From CAYLKS01 sp964384205 [NCBI: uncultured bacterium] (GTDB lineage: Bacteria > JAGOEH01), in assembly GCA_964384205.1 (NCBI GenBank), contig CAYLKS010000051.1:1-20343 (forward strand): a stretch of DNA of 20,343 nucleotides. Reading direction: 5' to 3'. A program made the position numbers and the translations under genes. The notes beneath the pieces are model-generated. The model was given only the letters and a program-made list of their open reading frames with translations. It made no database searches and had not been told where the DNA came from. The stretch's first letter is position 1. Every line of letters starts with the position of its first letter. Below are positions 6,599 to 15,000 of the stretch, piece by piece.

Positions 6599-7858
6599 TT
6601 ATCTTTGTTTAGTTGCAGCTAAATAGGTCATAATAACACTTCCAGCAGTAGCAATAACCTGGAAGTAATCCTTTATTGTGTAGATCAATTGCTGTTTTAT
6701 GAGAATTTTATCTCCCGGAAATATTTGAATATCAGATCGTTTATAGCTATATTTCTTCATTTTTCCATTTCTAAATAACCAATATTTACCTGTTACTCCG
6801 TTATATTTTACACCGCCAGCCATTCCAATATAATCCACTGCAGTAAGTCCCGGAATATAAGGATACGCCCCCGGATAAGTTACCTCTCCTCCAACGTAAA
6901 TATAATCATTACTTGATGGCACAAAAATAATATCATTATTTTTTAAAATATAATCTGTTGCTTTTAAATCTACCGTTTCCATTTTATCAGCAGATTTTAT
7001 ATAGACCATATCAATTATCGTTGCATCAGAAATAGAAGATATTCTTTTAATAAAATGGGAGAGTTTTTCGCCCTCCTGGATATTATAATAACCACTATGT
7101 TTTGTTAATCCTTTTAGCATGACTTTATTATTTGTCAAAGTAACTTTGGGAACATATAAAACACAGCCGTCCTTTAAGAAAGGATTACCTGCTATTTCTC
7201 CATAAAAAAGAAATTTTTCATAGTTTACAGTATCAGCATTGTTATTATATTTAATTATAACATGTTTCAAATCAGCAGCAGCTGATGGTCCCATACATTG
7301 TTCAAATGCAGCCTGTAATCTATCAGTTGCATCTATCTGGTACATTCCTGGTTTTTCAACTTCACCGGTTATATATATTTTAAATTTTCGTGGTTGTAAA
7401 ACAACAAAATAAAACTCATTTCCAGGAATTGTTTTTTCTATAATTTCTTTTAATTCAGATTTTACTCTTCCTAAATTTTTATTACCTACTTTTACAGCCC
7501 CTATTCCTGGTATCAAAAATGAACCATCTACTGCAACATAAGCAGTATAAAATTGATCTATTTTCCCTTTTATCATTAAAGCACAAAAATCTCCGGGACC
7601 TAAAATATAATTTGAATCAATTACTCCGCTGGATATATTTTGTAATGGATTCTGGCCACTTTTGATTAATATTTTCAATTGTTCTATTGCTTGCAATATT
7701 TTGGTTTCAGATGAACTTGTAGTAATACGAGTCTGATAGCTTTTCTGATTATCATCTCTTATCTGAGAAATATTTAAATATTTCTTTGCATCATCAATAT
7801 TCTGGGCATTACTTATTGTACACAAAATTATTGATAGTATAATAAATCTCTTAAACAT
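6599..7858 (-). CDS. Wza-like polysaccharide export protein with SLBB domains
   Basis: Proteins of this type form the outer-membrane exit channel for capsular or exopolysaccharide. The 419 residues have a signal peptide ending near Ser-Asn-Ala-Gln (about 16-19) and lack the lipobox Cys of E. coli Wza. They continue with the poly-export domain opening at Tyr-Ile-Leu-Gly-Pro-Gly-Asp (84-90), then three SLBB-type ubiquitin-like domains at about 158-238, 245-315 and 318-388, each with the Gly-x-Val-x-x-Pro-Gly pattern most clearly at 164-171 and 323-330. A C-terminal hydrophobic helix at about 396-414 could be the membrane-spanning barrel helix. The ATG follows GGAGACGAG and overlaps the end of the wzz-like gene by 8 bp, so the two proteins are made together. 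It is the last gene of the minus-strand unit. Confidence 0.88.
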   Translation of the reverse strand: MFKRFIILSIILCTISNAQNIDDAKKYLNISQIRDDNQKSYQTRITTSSSETKILQAIEQLKILIKSGQNPLQNISSGVIDSNYILGPGDFCALMIKGKIDQFYTAYVAVDGSFLIPGIGAVKVGNKNLGRVKSELKEIIEKTIPGNEFYFVVLQPRKFKIYITGEVEKPGMYQIDATDRLQAAFEQCMGPSAAADLKHVIIKYNNNADTVNYEKFLFYGEIAGNPFLKDGCVLYVPKVTLTNNKVMLKGLTKHSGYYNIQEGEKLSHFIKRISSISDATIIDMVYIKSADKMETVDLKATDYILKNNDIIFVPSSNDYIYVGGEVTYPGAYPYIPGLTAVDYIGMAGGVKYNGVTGKYWLFRNGKMKKYSYKRSDIQIFPGDKILIKQQLIYTIKDYFQVIATAGSVIMTYLAATKQR

Positions 7859-9065
7859 TTTCTCGTCTCCAAAACATTATATCACTTTTTAAAGATTTTA
7901 CAAAATCATGCCAGATTTTTGCTTTTTCTGGATTATTTCTTTCTAAATTTCTATTAAATTCTTTCAGCAATATATAAAATATAGAAAAGAAGATTCCTAA
8001 TATCAATCCCAATGCCATTATAATAGCTCGTTTGGGTTTGCTTTTATAATCAGGAATAAAAGGAGGATCCAACACATGAATAGTTGGGGTATCCTTAACT
8101 TCATTTATTTTTACCTGCTCTAATTGTTGTATTAATAATTCATAAAGAATTTCATTTACCTTGACATTGCGATATAGTTCAAGATATTGAACTCCTAATT
8201 CTGGTAAATTTTTGAAGGTAGGCAAAAATTTATTTTCCCATAATAAGGAATCACTTTTTTCGTATAATTTTGATAATAATTTTTCTGTTTCTTCGACTTT
8301 CTTTTGCAATTGATATTTTAAACTATTCTCACCTTTATATTGTGCTTCCAAAGCGGATAATTCAATTCTATTCATCGTTAAATTGGAAATTAAAGAAGAA
8401 ATATTTGCAATTAAAGCCTGCGTTTGTTCAGGAATAGCAACTAAATTATTTTTCTTTTGGAATTCTATTAGTTTGTCTTGTGATTCTTTGAGTTCTTTAG
8501 AAACCACAGCAAGTCTTTTTTCAATAAATTTTCGTTTATTGGAAGCAAGAGTTATGTTTCTTTTATTATCAAGTACATTAAGGTAATCTATAGCTTCTTT
8601 TACAATTTGATAAGCACCTTCTGGATCTTCTTTCTTTTCAAATGAAATTTTAATAGAACCATCTCTACCAGGTTCTATCTGAAAATCAGATTGAAAATAT
8701 TTTAAAATTACAACAGAATCTTTTATGTGATAATACCTAAAAAGATCAAATTTGGTACATAAATGCAAAGCCATTTCATTACTTTTCAAAAGCGATACCC
8801 AAACATCTGATGCACTTGCAAAAACAGGTAATTGAAATTGAGAACCACCAAAAAGATTTCCAGCAATAGCTCCAAGACTTCCTAAAGGAATTGATAACCC
8901 TGATTCACTTATCGGCGGATATATAGTAGCTTCAGATTTATAATATTTAGGTAAAGCAAAAGCAAGTATTGTAAAGCCTATCAGAAATAAAAAAATTATT
9001 GCATAAACTTTTTTTCTATATTTTGTAAACAATTTTAAAATTGAGAAAAAATCTAATTCTTTCAT
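7851..9065 (-). CDS. Wzz/GumC-like polysaccharide chain-length determinant
   Basis: This inner-membrane, mostly periplasmic protein would control polymer length and contact the Wza-like exporter encoded by the overlapping downstream gene. From the ATG at 9065 it has 404 residues: a cytoplasmic N-terminus, a membrane helix at about 20-38, the Wzz-type beta/alpha region with Tyr-Lys-Ser-Glu-Ala-Thr just after the membrane, a long charged coiled-coil region (about 170-285), and a C-terminal Pro-Asp-Tyr-Lys-Ser-x-Pro-Lys-Arg segment leading into a second membrane helix (about 345-365). About 35 cytoplasmic residues follow. No Walker-type tyrosine kinase domain is fused. An in-frame TTG six nt upstream (9071) is an alternative start; neither has a good Shine-Dalgarno, so coupling to coaE, which ends at 9075, is likely. 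Confidence 0.87.
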   Translation of the reverse strand: MKELDFFSILKLFTKYRKKVYAIIFLFLIGFTILAFALPKYYKSEATIYPPISESGLSIPLGSLGAIAGNLFGGSQFQLPVFASASDVWVSLLKSNEMALHLCTKFDLFRYYHIKDSVVILKYFQSDFQIEPGRDGSIKISFEKKEDPEGAYQIVKEAIDYLNVLDNKRNITLASNKRKFIEKRLAVVSKELKESQDKLIEFQKKNNLVAIPEQTQALIANISSLISNLTMNRIELSALEAQYKGENSLKYQLQKKVEETEKLLSKLYEKSDSLLWENKFLPTFKNLPELGVQYLELYRNVKVNEILYELLIQQLEQVKINEVKDTPTIHVLDPPFIPDYKSKPKRAIIMALGLILGIFFSIFYILLKEFNRNLERNNPEKAKIWHDFVKSLKSDIMFWRRENV

Positions 9066-9074
9066 ATTCAATTA

Positions 9075-9686
9075 TTAATTATTTTTAGTAATAAAGTCAA
9101 CAAAAAATTTATTTATATTTCGAAAAGCTTCCGCTAAATTATTATTATTTTCTATAATAAAACTTGCATTTTTTCTATACTTTAATAAATGAGCTTGATT
9201 TTTTAGTATGTTTTCTGCTTTTACTTTATCTACTTTTCTAAAATTAATCAATCTATTCAATAAAATTTCCTTATCCGCATCTATAAATATTGTATAGTCA
9301 CAATATTCATTTATTTGTAAAGAAAACAATAATGCTCCATCTATTAAAATAATATCATAAAATTTCATATTATTTTTTATTAAATTTTTTATATAATCTT
9401 TCATTGCGGGATGAACTATCTTATTTAGCTTTTCAAGTTCGGATTTATTGCTGAATACTATATTTCCTAATATTTTTCTATCTATTTTATTATTTTTGAC
9501 AATCTTGTCAGAAAATATCTGGATTAATTTTTGTTGAATCTCAGGAAGATCCAGAATAATATGCCCAATCTTATCCATATCAATGACAAAAATTTTATCC
9601 TTAAATTTGTTCTTAAGATAATTTACAATTGAGGATTTTCCGGAGCCAGCAAGACCTGTTATTCCTATAATTTTAACTTTTTTCAT
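9075..9686 (-). CDS. coaE: Dephospho-CoA kinase
   Basis: CoaE phosphorylates the 3'-hydroxyl of dephospho-CoA with ATP, the last step of coenzyme A synthesis, in the cytoplasm. The 203 residues are the normal family length. Visible signatures are the P-loop Gly-Leu-Ala-Gly-Ser-Gly-Lys-Ser-Ser (11-19), Asp-Met-Asp-Lys-Ile-Gly-His after the second strand (36-42), the Ile-Asp-Arg-Lys-x-Leu-Gly-x-x-Val-Phe segment (about 68-78), Leu-x-Lys-Ile-Val-His-Pro (about 86-93), and an Asp-Gly-Ala-Leu-Leu-Phe strand end near 116-121. The P-loop has Ala-Gly where many homologues have Gly-Ile. Its ATG overlaps the recO stop in an ATGA, and the wzz-like gene begins 9 bp after its stop. Confidence 0.93.
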   Translation of the reverse strand: MKKVKIIGITGLAGSGKSSIVNYLKNKFKDKIFVIDMDKIGHIILDLPEIQQKLIQIFSDKIVKNNKIDRKILGNIVFSNKSELEKLNKIVHPAMKDYIKNLIKNNMKFYDIILIDGALLFSLQINEYCDYTIFIDADKEILLNRLINFRKVDKVKAENILKNQAHLLKYRKNASFIIENNNNLAEAFRNINKFFVDFITKNN

Positions 9687-10405
9687 AGTTCTTTCAAATT
9701 ATAATTAAAATGATTTTGAAATGCCAGATTAAATATCCATAACACATTTTGATTGAAAAAATTAACATCCATAATTTTATCCAATTTATAATAAATAAGT
9801 TTATCAATTAAGAAACTGCCATTAATTTTATATTTGTTAGTAATATTTTTAGCACAGTTGTTACATATTATTTGTGTATCTTCTACATCAAAATATGCAT
9901 TGTCATTTAGTTTGCTATCGCATTTTTGACAATTATTAAAATTCAAGCCAAAACCATTACTCCGAAGATATTCATATAAAAAAATAAAATATAAGTTTGG
10001 AATATACTTCGCATTTAGTTCATCTAATTTATAAAAAATATCTATTACATTATAAAATATTTTTTCTATTTTTTTATACTCCAGTAAAGTTTTCAAAAGT
10101 ATATCATCTATAAGATAAGCAAAATTTAATTTATTATAATCCTGTATGAAAGAATAAAAAAAATGTTCTATATTTATATCGGTGATAGTTTGCACCTGAC
10201 GTGTTTCTTTTAAAGTGAATACAATTTCTACAAGTGAAAAAACTTCTGTTTTGCCAAAAAATTTATTTTTTTTATTGTTGGCACCCTTGGCAATAAAGGG
10301 CACCAACCCATAATCTTTAGTCAAAATATTAAGTATTTTACTATTTTCTTTAAATTTTATACTTTTTAAAATAATCCCTTTTGTTTTATGGAATTTATTT
10401 GCCAT
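9683..10405 (-). CDS. recO: DNA repair protein RecO
   Basis: RecO works with RecR (and RecF) to load RecA on SSB-coated single-stranded DNA and to anneal strands during gap repair. The 240 residues begin with the OB-fold segment Thr-x-Gly-Ile-Ile-Leu-Lys (8-14) and Ser-Lys-Ile-Leu-Asn-Ile-Leu-Thr-x-x-Tyr-Gly (22-33) typical of the family, followed by an alpha-helical region and a zinc-finger-like pair of Cys-x-x-Cys motifs at 159/162 and 181/184. The length is usual. The ATG overlaps the end of the dipeptidase gene by 11 bp and is preceded by only a weak AAAGAAAA, and the stop overlaps coaE in an ATGA. Both overlaps indicate coupled translation. Confidence 0.88.
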   Translation of the reverse strand: MANKFHKTKGIILKSIKFKENSKILNILTKDYGLVPFIAKGANNKKNKFFGKTEVFSLVEIVFTLKETRQVQTITDINIEHFFYSFIQDYNKLNFAYLIDDILLKTLLEYKKIEKIFYNVIDIFYKLDELNAKYIPNLYFIFLYEYLRSNGFGLNFNNCQKCDSKLNDNAYFDVEDTQIICNNCAKNITNKYKINGSFLIDKLIYYKLDKIMDVNFFNQNVLWIFNLAFQNHFNYNLKEL

Positions 10406-11759
10406 AAATTTTCTTTAATTCATCATAAAAATAACACATAGTTTCAATACCCTTATAAAAATGGTCTAATCTGAAGAATTCATTTGGGGCATGAGCATTT
10501 TCATCAGGAACTCCAAAGCCCAGTAAAAGAGGTTCTACATTCAATTTTTCTTTAAATTCATTTACAATAGGTATTGAACCGCCTTCGCCCATAAGCACTG
10601 GTTTTTTACCAAAAGCTTTTTCCAATGCATTAGATAGCGGCTTGACAAACTCATTATTATAATCAAAAAGATATGCTGGCCCGCTATGCAGTGCCCTAAC
10701 TTCGGTTTTTACATTATCAGGAGCAATTTGTTTTATATAATCAACAACTAATTTACTTATTTTTTTATGATCCTGATATGGTACTAATCTACATGATATT
10801 TTTGCAATTGCTTTTGCTGGCAATACTGTTTTAAACCCTTCCCCCGCGTAACCAGAGGCAATGCCATTGACTTCTAATGTAGGCCTAAACCATAATCTTT
10901 CTAAAGGGTGAAATTCTTTTTCTCCATCAGTTTTAATAATTCCAGTTTCCTCAATAAACTCTTCTTCTCTGAAAGGAAGATTTTTTATATTTTCTATTTC
11001 AATATCAGATAAAGTTCTAACATCATCATAGAAATGAGGCACCAAAATTTTCCCGTTTTCATCTTTTAATTTTGAAATAAGTCTGGCAAGTTCAAAAGCA
11101 GGATTTGGCACTGCGCCACCGAAACTACCAGAATGCAAATCTGTTTTAGGCCCGTACATTACTATTTCAAAAGTGGCAATGCCACGTAAAGTATAACAAA
11201 TTCCTGGGACACCTGCTGCATACATACTACTATCGCTTATAACCATCAAATCGCAAGAAAGTTTATCTTTATTTGTATTTATAAAATCAAATAAACTTTC
11301 ACTGCCAACTTCTTCTTCACCTTCAAAAATAAATTTTATATTTAATGGGAGCTCTCCAAAATTCCTTTTGTAATAATCAATAGCCGCAATATGTACAAAA
11401 AGTTGCCCTTTATCATCAGCCGTTCCTCGTCCAAATATTTTTCCATCTCTGATTTCCGGTTCAAATGGAGGACTATCCCATAATTCTACAGGTTCCTCAG
11501 GCTGAACATCATAATGACCATATATTAAAATTGTTGGAAGATCTTTTGATACTATTTTTTCTCCATATACTAATGGATTACCTTTGGTTTGTATTAATTC
11601 TGTTTTAAAATCAATTTCTTTTAGATAGTCAATTATTAAATTTGCAGCATTCTGCATTTCCTGTTTTTTTTCTGATTTTGCACTGATTGAAGGTATTTTT
11701 AATAATTTAAATAATTTGTCAAGATATGCTTTTTTAGCATCTTCGGATAATGCACTCAT
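10395..11759 (-). CDS. M20 family dipeptidase/metallohydrolase
   Basis: M20 enzymes are cytoplasmic, usually two-zinc exopeptidases. From ATG 11759 the protein has 454 residues, the length of the carnosinase-like/PepV-like dipeptidase branch. The zinc site is complete by comparison with carboxypeptidase G2: His82 and Asp84 in Gly-His-Tyr-Asp-Val-Gln-Pro, bridging Asp115 in Gly-Thr-Ala-Asp-Asp-Lys-Gly, catalytic Glu149 and ligand Glu150 in Glu-Gly-Glu-Glu-Glu-Val-Gly, Asp176 in Ser-Asp-Ser-Ser, and His423 in Asn-Ala-His-Ala-Pro-Asn-Glu. His209 in Asp-Leu-His-Ser-Gly marks the dimerisation lid. A GTG at 11768 is in frame, but it lies inside the AAAGGTGG Shine-Dalgarno that fits ATG 11759, so the ATG is chosen. 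It is the first gene of the minus-strand unit. The peptide substrate is unknown. Confidence 0.9.
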   Translation of the reverse strand: MSALSEDAKKAYLDKLFKLLKIPSISAKSEKKQEMQNAANLIIDYLKEIDFKTELIQTKGNPLVYGEKIVSKDLPTILIYGHYDVQPEEPVELWDSPPFEPEIRDGKIFGRGTADDKGQLFVHIAAIDYYKRNFGELPLNIKFIFEGEEEVGSESLFDFINTNKDKLSCDLMVISDSSMYAAGVPGICYTLRGIATFEIVMYGPKTDLHSGSFGGAVPNPAFELARLISKLKDENGKILVPHFYDDVRTLSDIEIENIKNLPFREEEFIEETGIIKTDGEKEFHPLERLWFRPTLEVNGIASGYAGEGFKTVLPAKAIAKISCRLVPYQDHKKISKLVVDYIKQIAPDNVKTEVRALHSGPAYLFDYNNEFVKPLSNALEKAFGKKPVLMGEGGSIPIVNEFKEKLNVEPLLLGFGVPDENAHAPNEFFRLDHFYKGIETMCYFYDELKKIYGK

Positions 11760-11891
11760 ATCGCCCACCTTTCTTTTTTTATTAACTATAATTAATATAA
11801 CTTTTAAAAAAAATCAATGTTAGAAAGAAGAAAAATAAAAATTCGCCTTTTTTGAAATTTGAAATAATTATTATAAAGATTTTTTAAACTT

Positions 11892-11930
11892 TTATAATCA
11901 GCTTATAATCAAAAAACAGCTTACAATCAA
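11892..11930. repeat. Three direct repeats TTAyAATCA, operator-like
   Basis: TTATAATCA lies at 11892-11900 and 11903-11911, and TTACAATCA at 11921-11929. The last two sit in a longer 14-bp repeat, CAGCTTAyAATCAA, at 11899-11912 and 11917-11930. Start-to-start distances are 11 and 18 bp. The cluster covers the predicted -35 and -10 of the minus-strand unit, as would be expected of an operator. The binding protein is unknown. Confidence 0.5.
11902..11930 (-). promoter_or_regulatory. Predicted promoter for the dipeptidase-recO-coaE-wzz-wza unit
   Basis: On the minus strand TTGATT (11930-11925) and TATAAG (11907-11902) are separated by exactly 17 bp. The match to sigma70 consensus is 4/6 and 5/6. 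The leader to ATG 11759 would be about 135 nt. Chance matches are common in such AT-rich DNA, so this stays tentative. Confidence 0.35.
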
Positions 11931-12096
11931 GATAAAAATTTATTATAAAGTAAGTTATTAGGATAATTTCATATATAATTATATCAACATATTGTTATTT
12001 TATTAAACTTTTTTGATAAAATTTATAAAACTTGATTTATTATAATAATTTACTATTTTAAAGATAAGAAATGATTTATTGAACAAGGGAGGTATA

Positions 12097-15000
12097 ATGC
12101 ACTTTAAAAGATATATACTTTTATTAATTTTTATTATTTTAAGGACACCCATTTTAGGTGGCGATGTTTTTAAAAATATATCGTTTGAAGAATTTGATAA
12201 ATTTACAAATTATATCATAGCAATTGGAGATATTAATAGTGATAATTTGCCGGATGTTTTTATTTCCGGGAGATTATCACAAAAAGATGGGTGTTCTTAT
12301 AAAGCAGAGCTTTTAGTTAACAATGGTGAAAATTTTGCTTTATTGTCTTCTAATTTTATTCCATTAACAGATGGCAGGGCTTTATTTGTTGATATTGACA
12401 ACAATGGTACCAATGATTTGGTCTATATTGGTAAGGACGAGGAAAACCAACCTCAACTATTAATTTATCAAAATGATGGAACATCTTTTGTTAAAAATTC
12501 ACAACTTACAATCGAAGGCTTAAGTTTTAGTTATATCGAGTGCATAGACTACAACCAAAATGGTCTTGTGGATTTTATCATATCCGGGCTAAATAGCAAT
12601 GGTACATTTGAAAGTAAGCTAATTGTTAATAATGGCAATATGTTTTTTAAAGAACAATCATCTGATTTGCCGGATTTAATAAATCCTATAATACAAAAGT
12701 TAGATTACAATCTGGATGGCTATCAAGATGTTATAATTGCTGGCAAAGACATTTCTAACAAAAATGTTATAAGTTTGTTTGAAAATCAGGAAGGATTATT
12801 TAAAGAAAACACTAAAATAAGATTGCCTGATTTCCGAGTTATTTCAATGAAAATATATGATACTGATAACGATGGAGATGAGGATATTATAATATCTGGT
12901 TATGATTCTTTAAATACCCCTATTACTGGCATTATTTTTAATAAACCTACCGGCTATATAGGACAGAATATTAATGTAATTGATAGTATAGCAGGCGATC
13001 TTGTTATTAATGATTTCGATTTCAATGGCAAAGTTGATATTGTTGTTAGTGGATTTGATACAAATTTTAAGATAAAAACTAAATTACTTTTTCAATATGA
13101 ATTAAATAAATTTACGGGACAATTACTCAATATTAAATTATATAATACTAAAATTTATTCTAATTTTTTTGATAATGACACAAAACCTGATATTTTTATT
13201 TATGGACTGGATTCTTTGAATACGCCTCAATGTTTTATTTTAAAAAATATTGTTGATACAGATAACTTACCTCCACAATTGCCGACAAGCATAAAAGTAA
13301 ATAAATTAGCATATAATTATATCATTTTTGAAAATTCTTTTGCATCAGATGACATATCTGATACTTTATCTTTAAAATATCAATATAGACTTGGTACTCT
13401 TGAAAATGCTGATCATTTTATATCTAAAGAAAATATATTTTTATCCCAGGGATTACTAACCCAGAGATTTAATGTAACTTTATTGCCAGGCAAATATATT
13501 TTTCAGTTAAGAGTTGTTGATAATACAGGTCTTGTCTCACAATGGAGCGAAACAGATACAATAATTGTAAATGAATTTACACATTCTGGTATAAATTTCA
13601 AAGGTTTATACGGTGGAAAAATTGGTATAATAGATTTTAATAAAGATGGTTTTACCGATATTTATTATAATGGTTTTGATTCGCATAATGAAGCTAATTT
13701 TCTTTTGTATTTAAACAAAAATGGCACATACAGTAATAAACCAGATATTTCTATGGAAGGCACTGGTTTTGGGAACGCATTTATGTATGATGTAAATAAA
13801 GATGGTGGCTATGATCTTATTATAACCGGCTCATCTGTTTTTGATAGATTATCAGAAGACGGAAGTACAAAAATTTTTTATAATGAACAAGATAGCTTAG
13901 TCGAAAAAAGTATTGAGGTGTTATACAAGGATTCAACAGTTTCACATTTGCCAAGTTTAATGGAAAGTTATGTTAAAATTGTTGATATTAACAATGATAC
14001 AAAACCAGAAATTTTATTGATGGGAACAAACAGGATTAATTCTAATAATTTTGAACCTAAATTTTTTATATTTACCTGTGAGAATGATAATAAATTTACA
14101 AATTGGGATAGTACTGGTATTGACGGTTTTCGATATGGTTCTTTTGATATTGGTGATTTAAATAATGACGGTTTACCTGATATTGTAATAATAGGGCTTT
14201 CATGGGGATTATCCAATCAATTAATACCTAAAACTTCGATATATATTCAAAAAGCAAACAATAAATTTGAAGAATTAAAAACAGCTAATTTAAAAGGGCT
14301 CGAAATAAACAGTAATGTAAAACTTTTTGATATTAATGGTGATAATAGTTTGGATATTGTAATTCAAGGCGGGGAATCTGTTAGCAATGCAAAATTAATT
14401 GGATATTTAAACGCGTTCCCGAATTTTACAGAATGCTTTAGCTTGAGTGGTTCCTTTGTTGGTGATATTGATATAGTTGATATTGATCACGACAATAACA
14501 TTGAAATTATCTCCACCGGATGGTCTCCTCTCTTAAATAGATCTCCTTCAATTATTTACACCTATGATGGAATTTCTTTAAATAAATTAGATAAATTAGT
14601 ATTGGATAGTCTGTATTGGTCTTCTGTTAAATTTTTTGATTTTGATAATGATAGCCATAATGATATTTTAATAACAGGTATTAATTCTAACGATATACCA
14701 ATCACTTCATTATATAGAAATTCAATTTTCCCTGATACTTTTCAAGCAGGAGAACCTATTCTACCTTCAAATATAGAGGTAGTTTCTATTAAAGACACTG
14801 CGATTTTATCATGGAATAGCAATCAGAATACATTTTATAATGTGCAAATTTATAATTCTTTGGACAATTGTCTTTTTGAAAATTCTTATTTTTTGCCAAA
14901 TAACAAAATCATTGTAAGAAATCTTGATGATGGAAATTATACAGCAAAAATTTATTCTTATGACAAGGGGCTTAAAAAATCTCAAAATTATAAAGAGAAA

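Larger units (their letters stand above)
11760..12096. other. Divergent intergenic regulatory region
   Basis: These 337 nt separate the divergent dipeptidase and propeller-protein genes. They are extremely AT-rich and carry no credible ORF. Contents I can support are the M20 Shine-Dalgarno at the left end, three TTAyAATCA copies and a minus-strand promoter candidate (listed separately), and the strong AAGGGAGGT Shine-Dalgarno at 12085-12093. A TATAAT occurs at 12041-12046, but no good -35 sits at the correct distance (TTGATA at 12013-12018 is 22 bp away), so the plus-strand promoter is not placed. Confidence 0.6.

Noticed and set aside
6614-6629. Small hairpin TTTAG...CTAAA at the cmoB/wza convergence
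   Set aside because: Five to six weak pairs within coding sequence and no U-run on either strand.
8383-8586. Plus-strand 67-codon frame inside the wzz-like gene
   Set aside because: Antisense to a coiled-coil coding region, where such open frames arise from codon bias.
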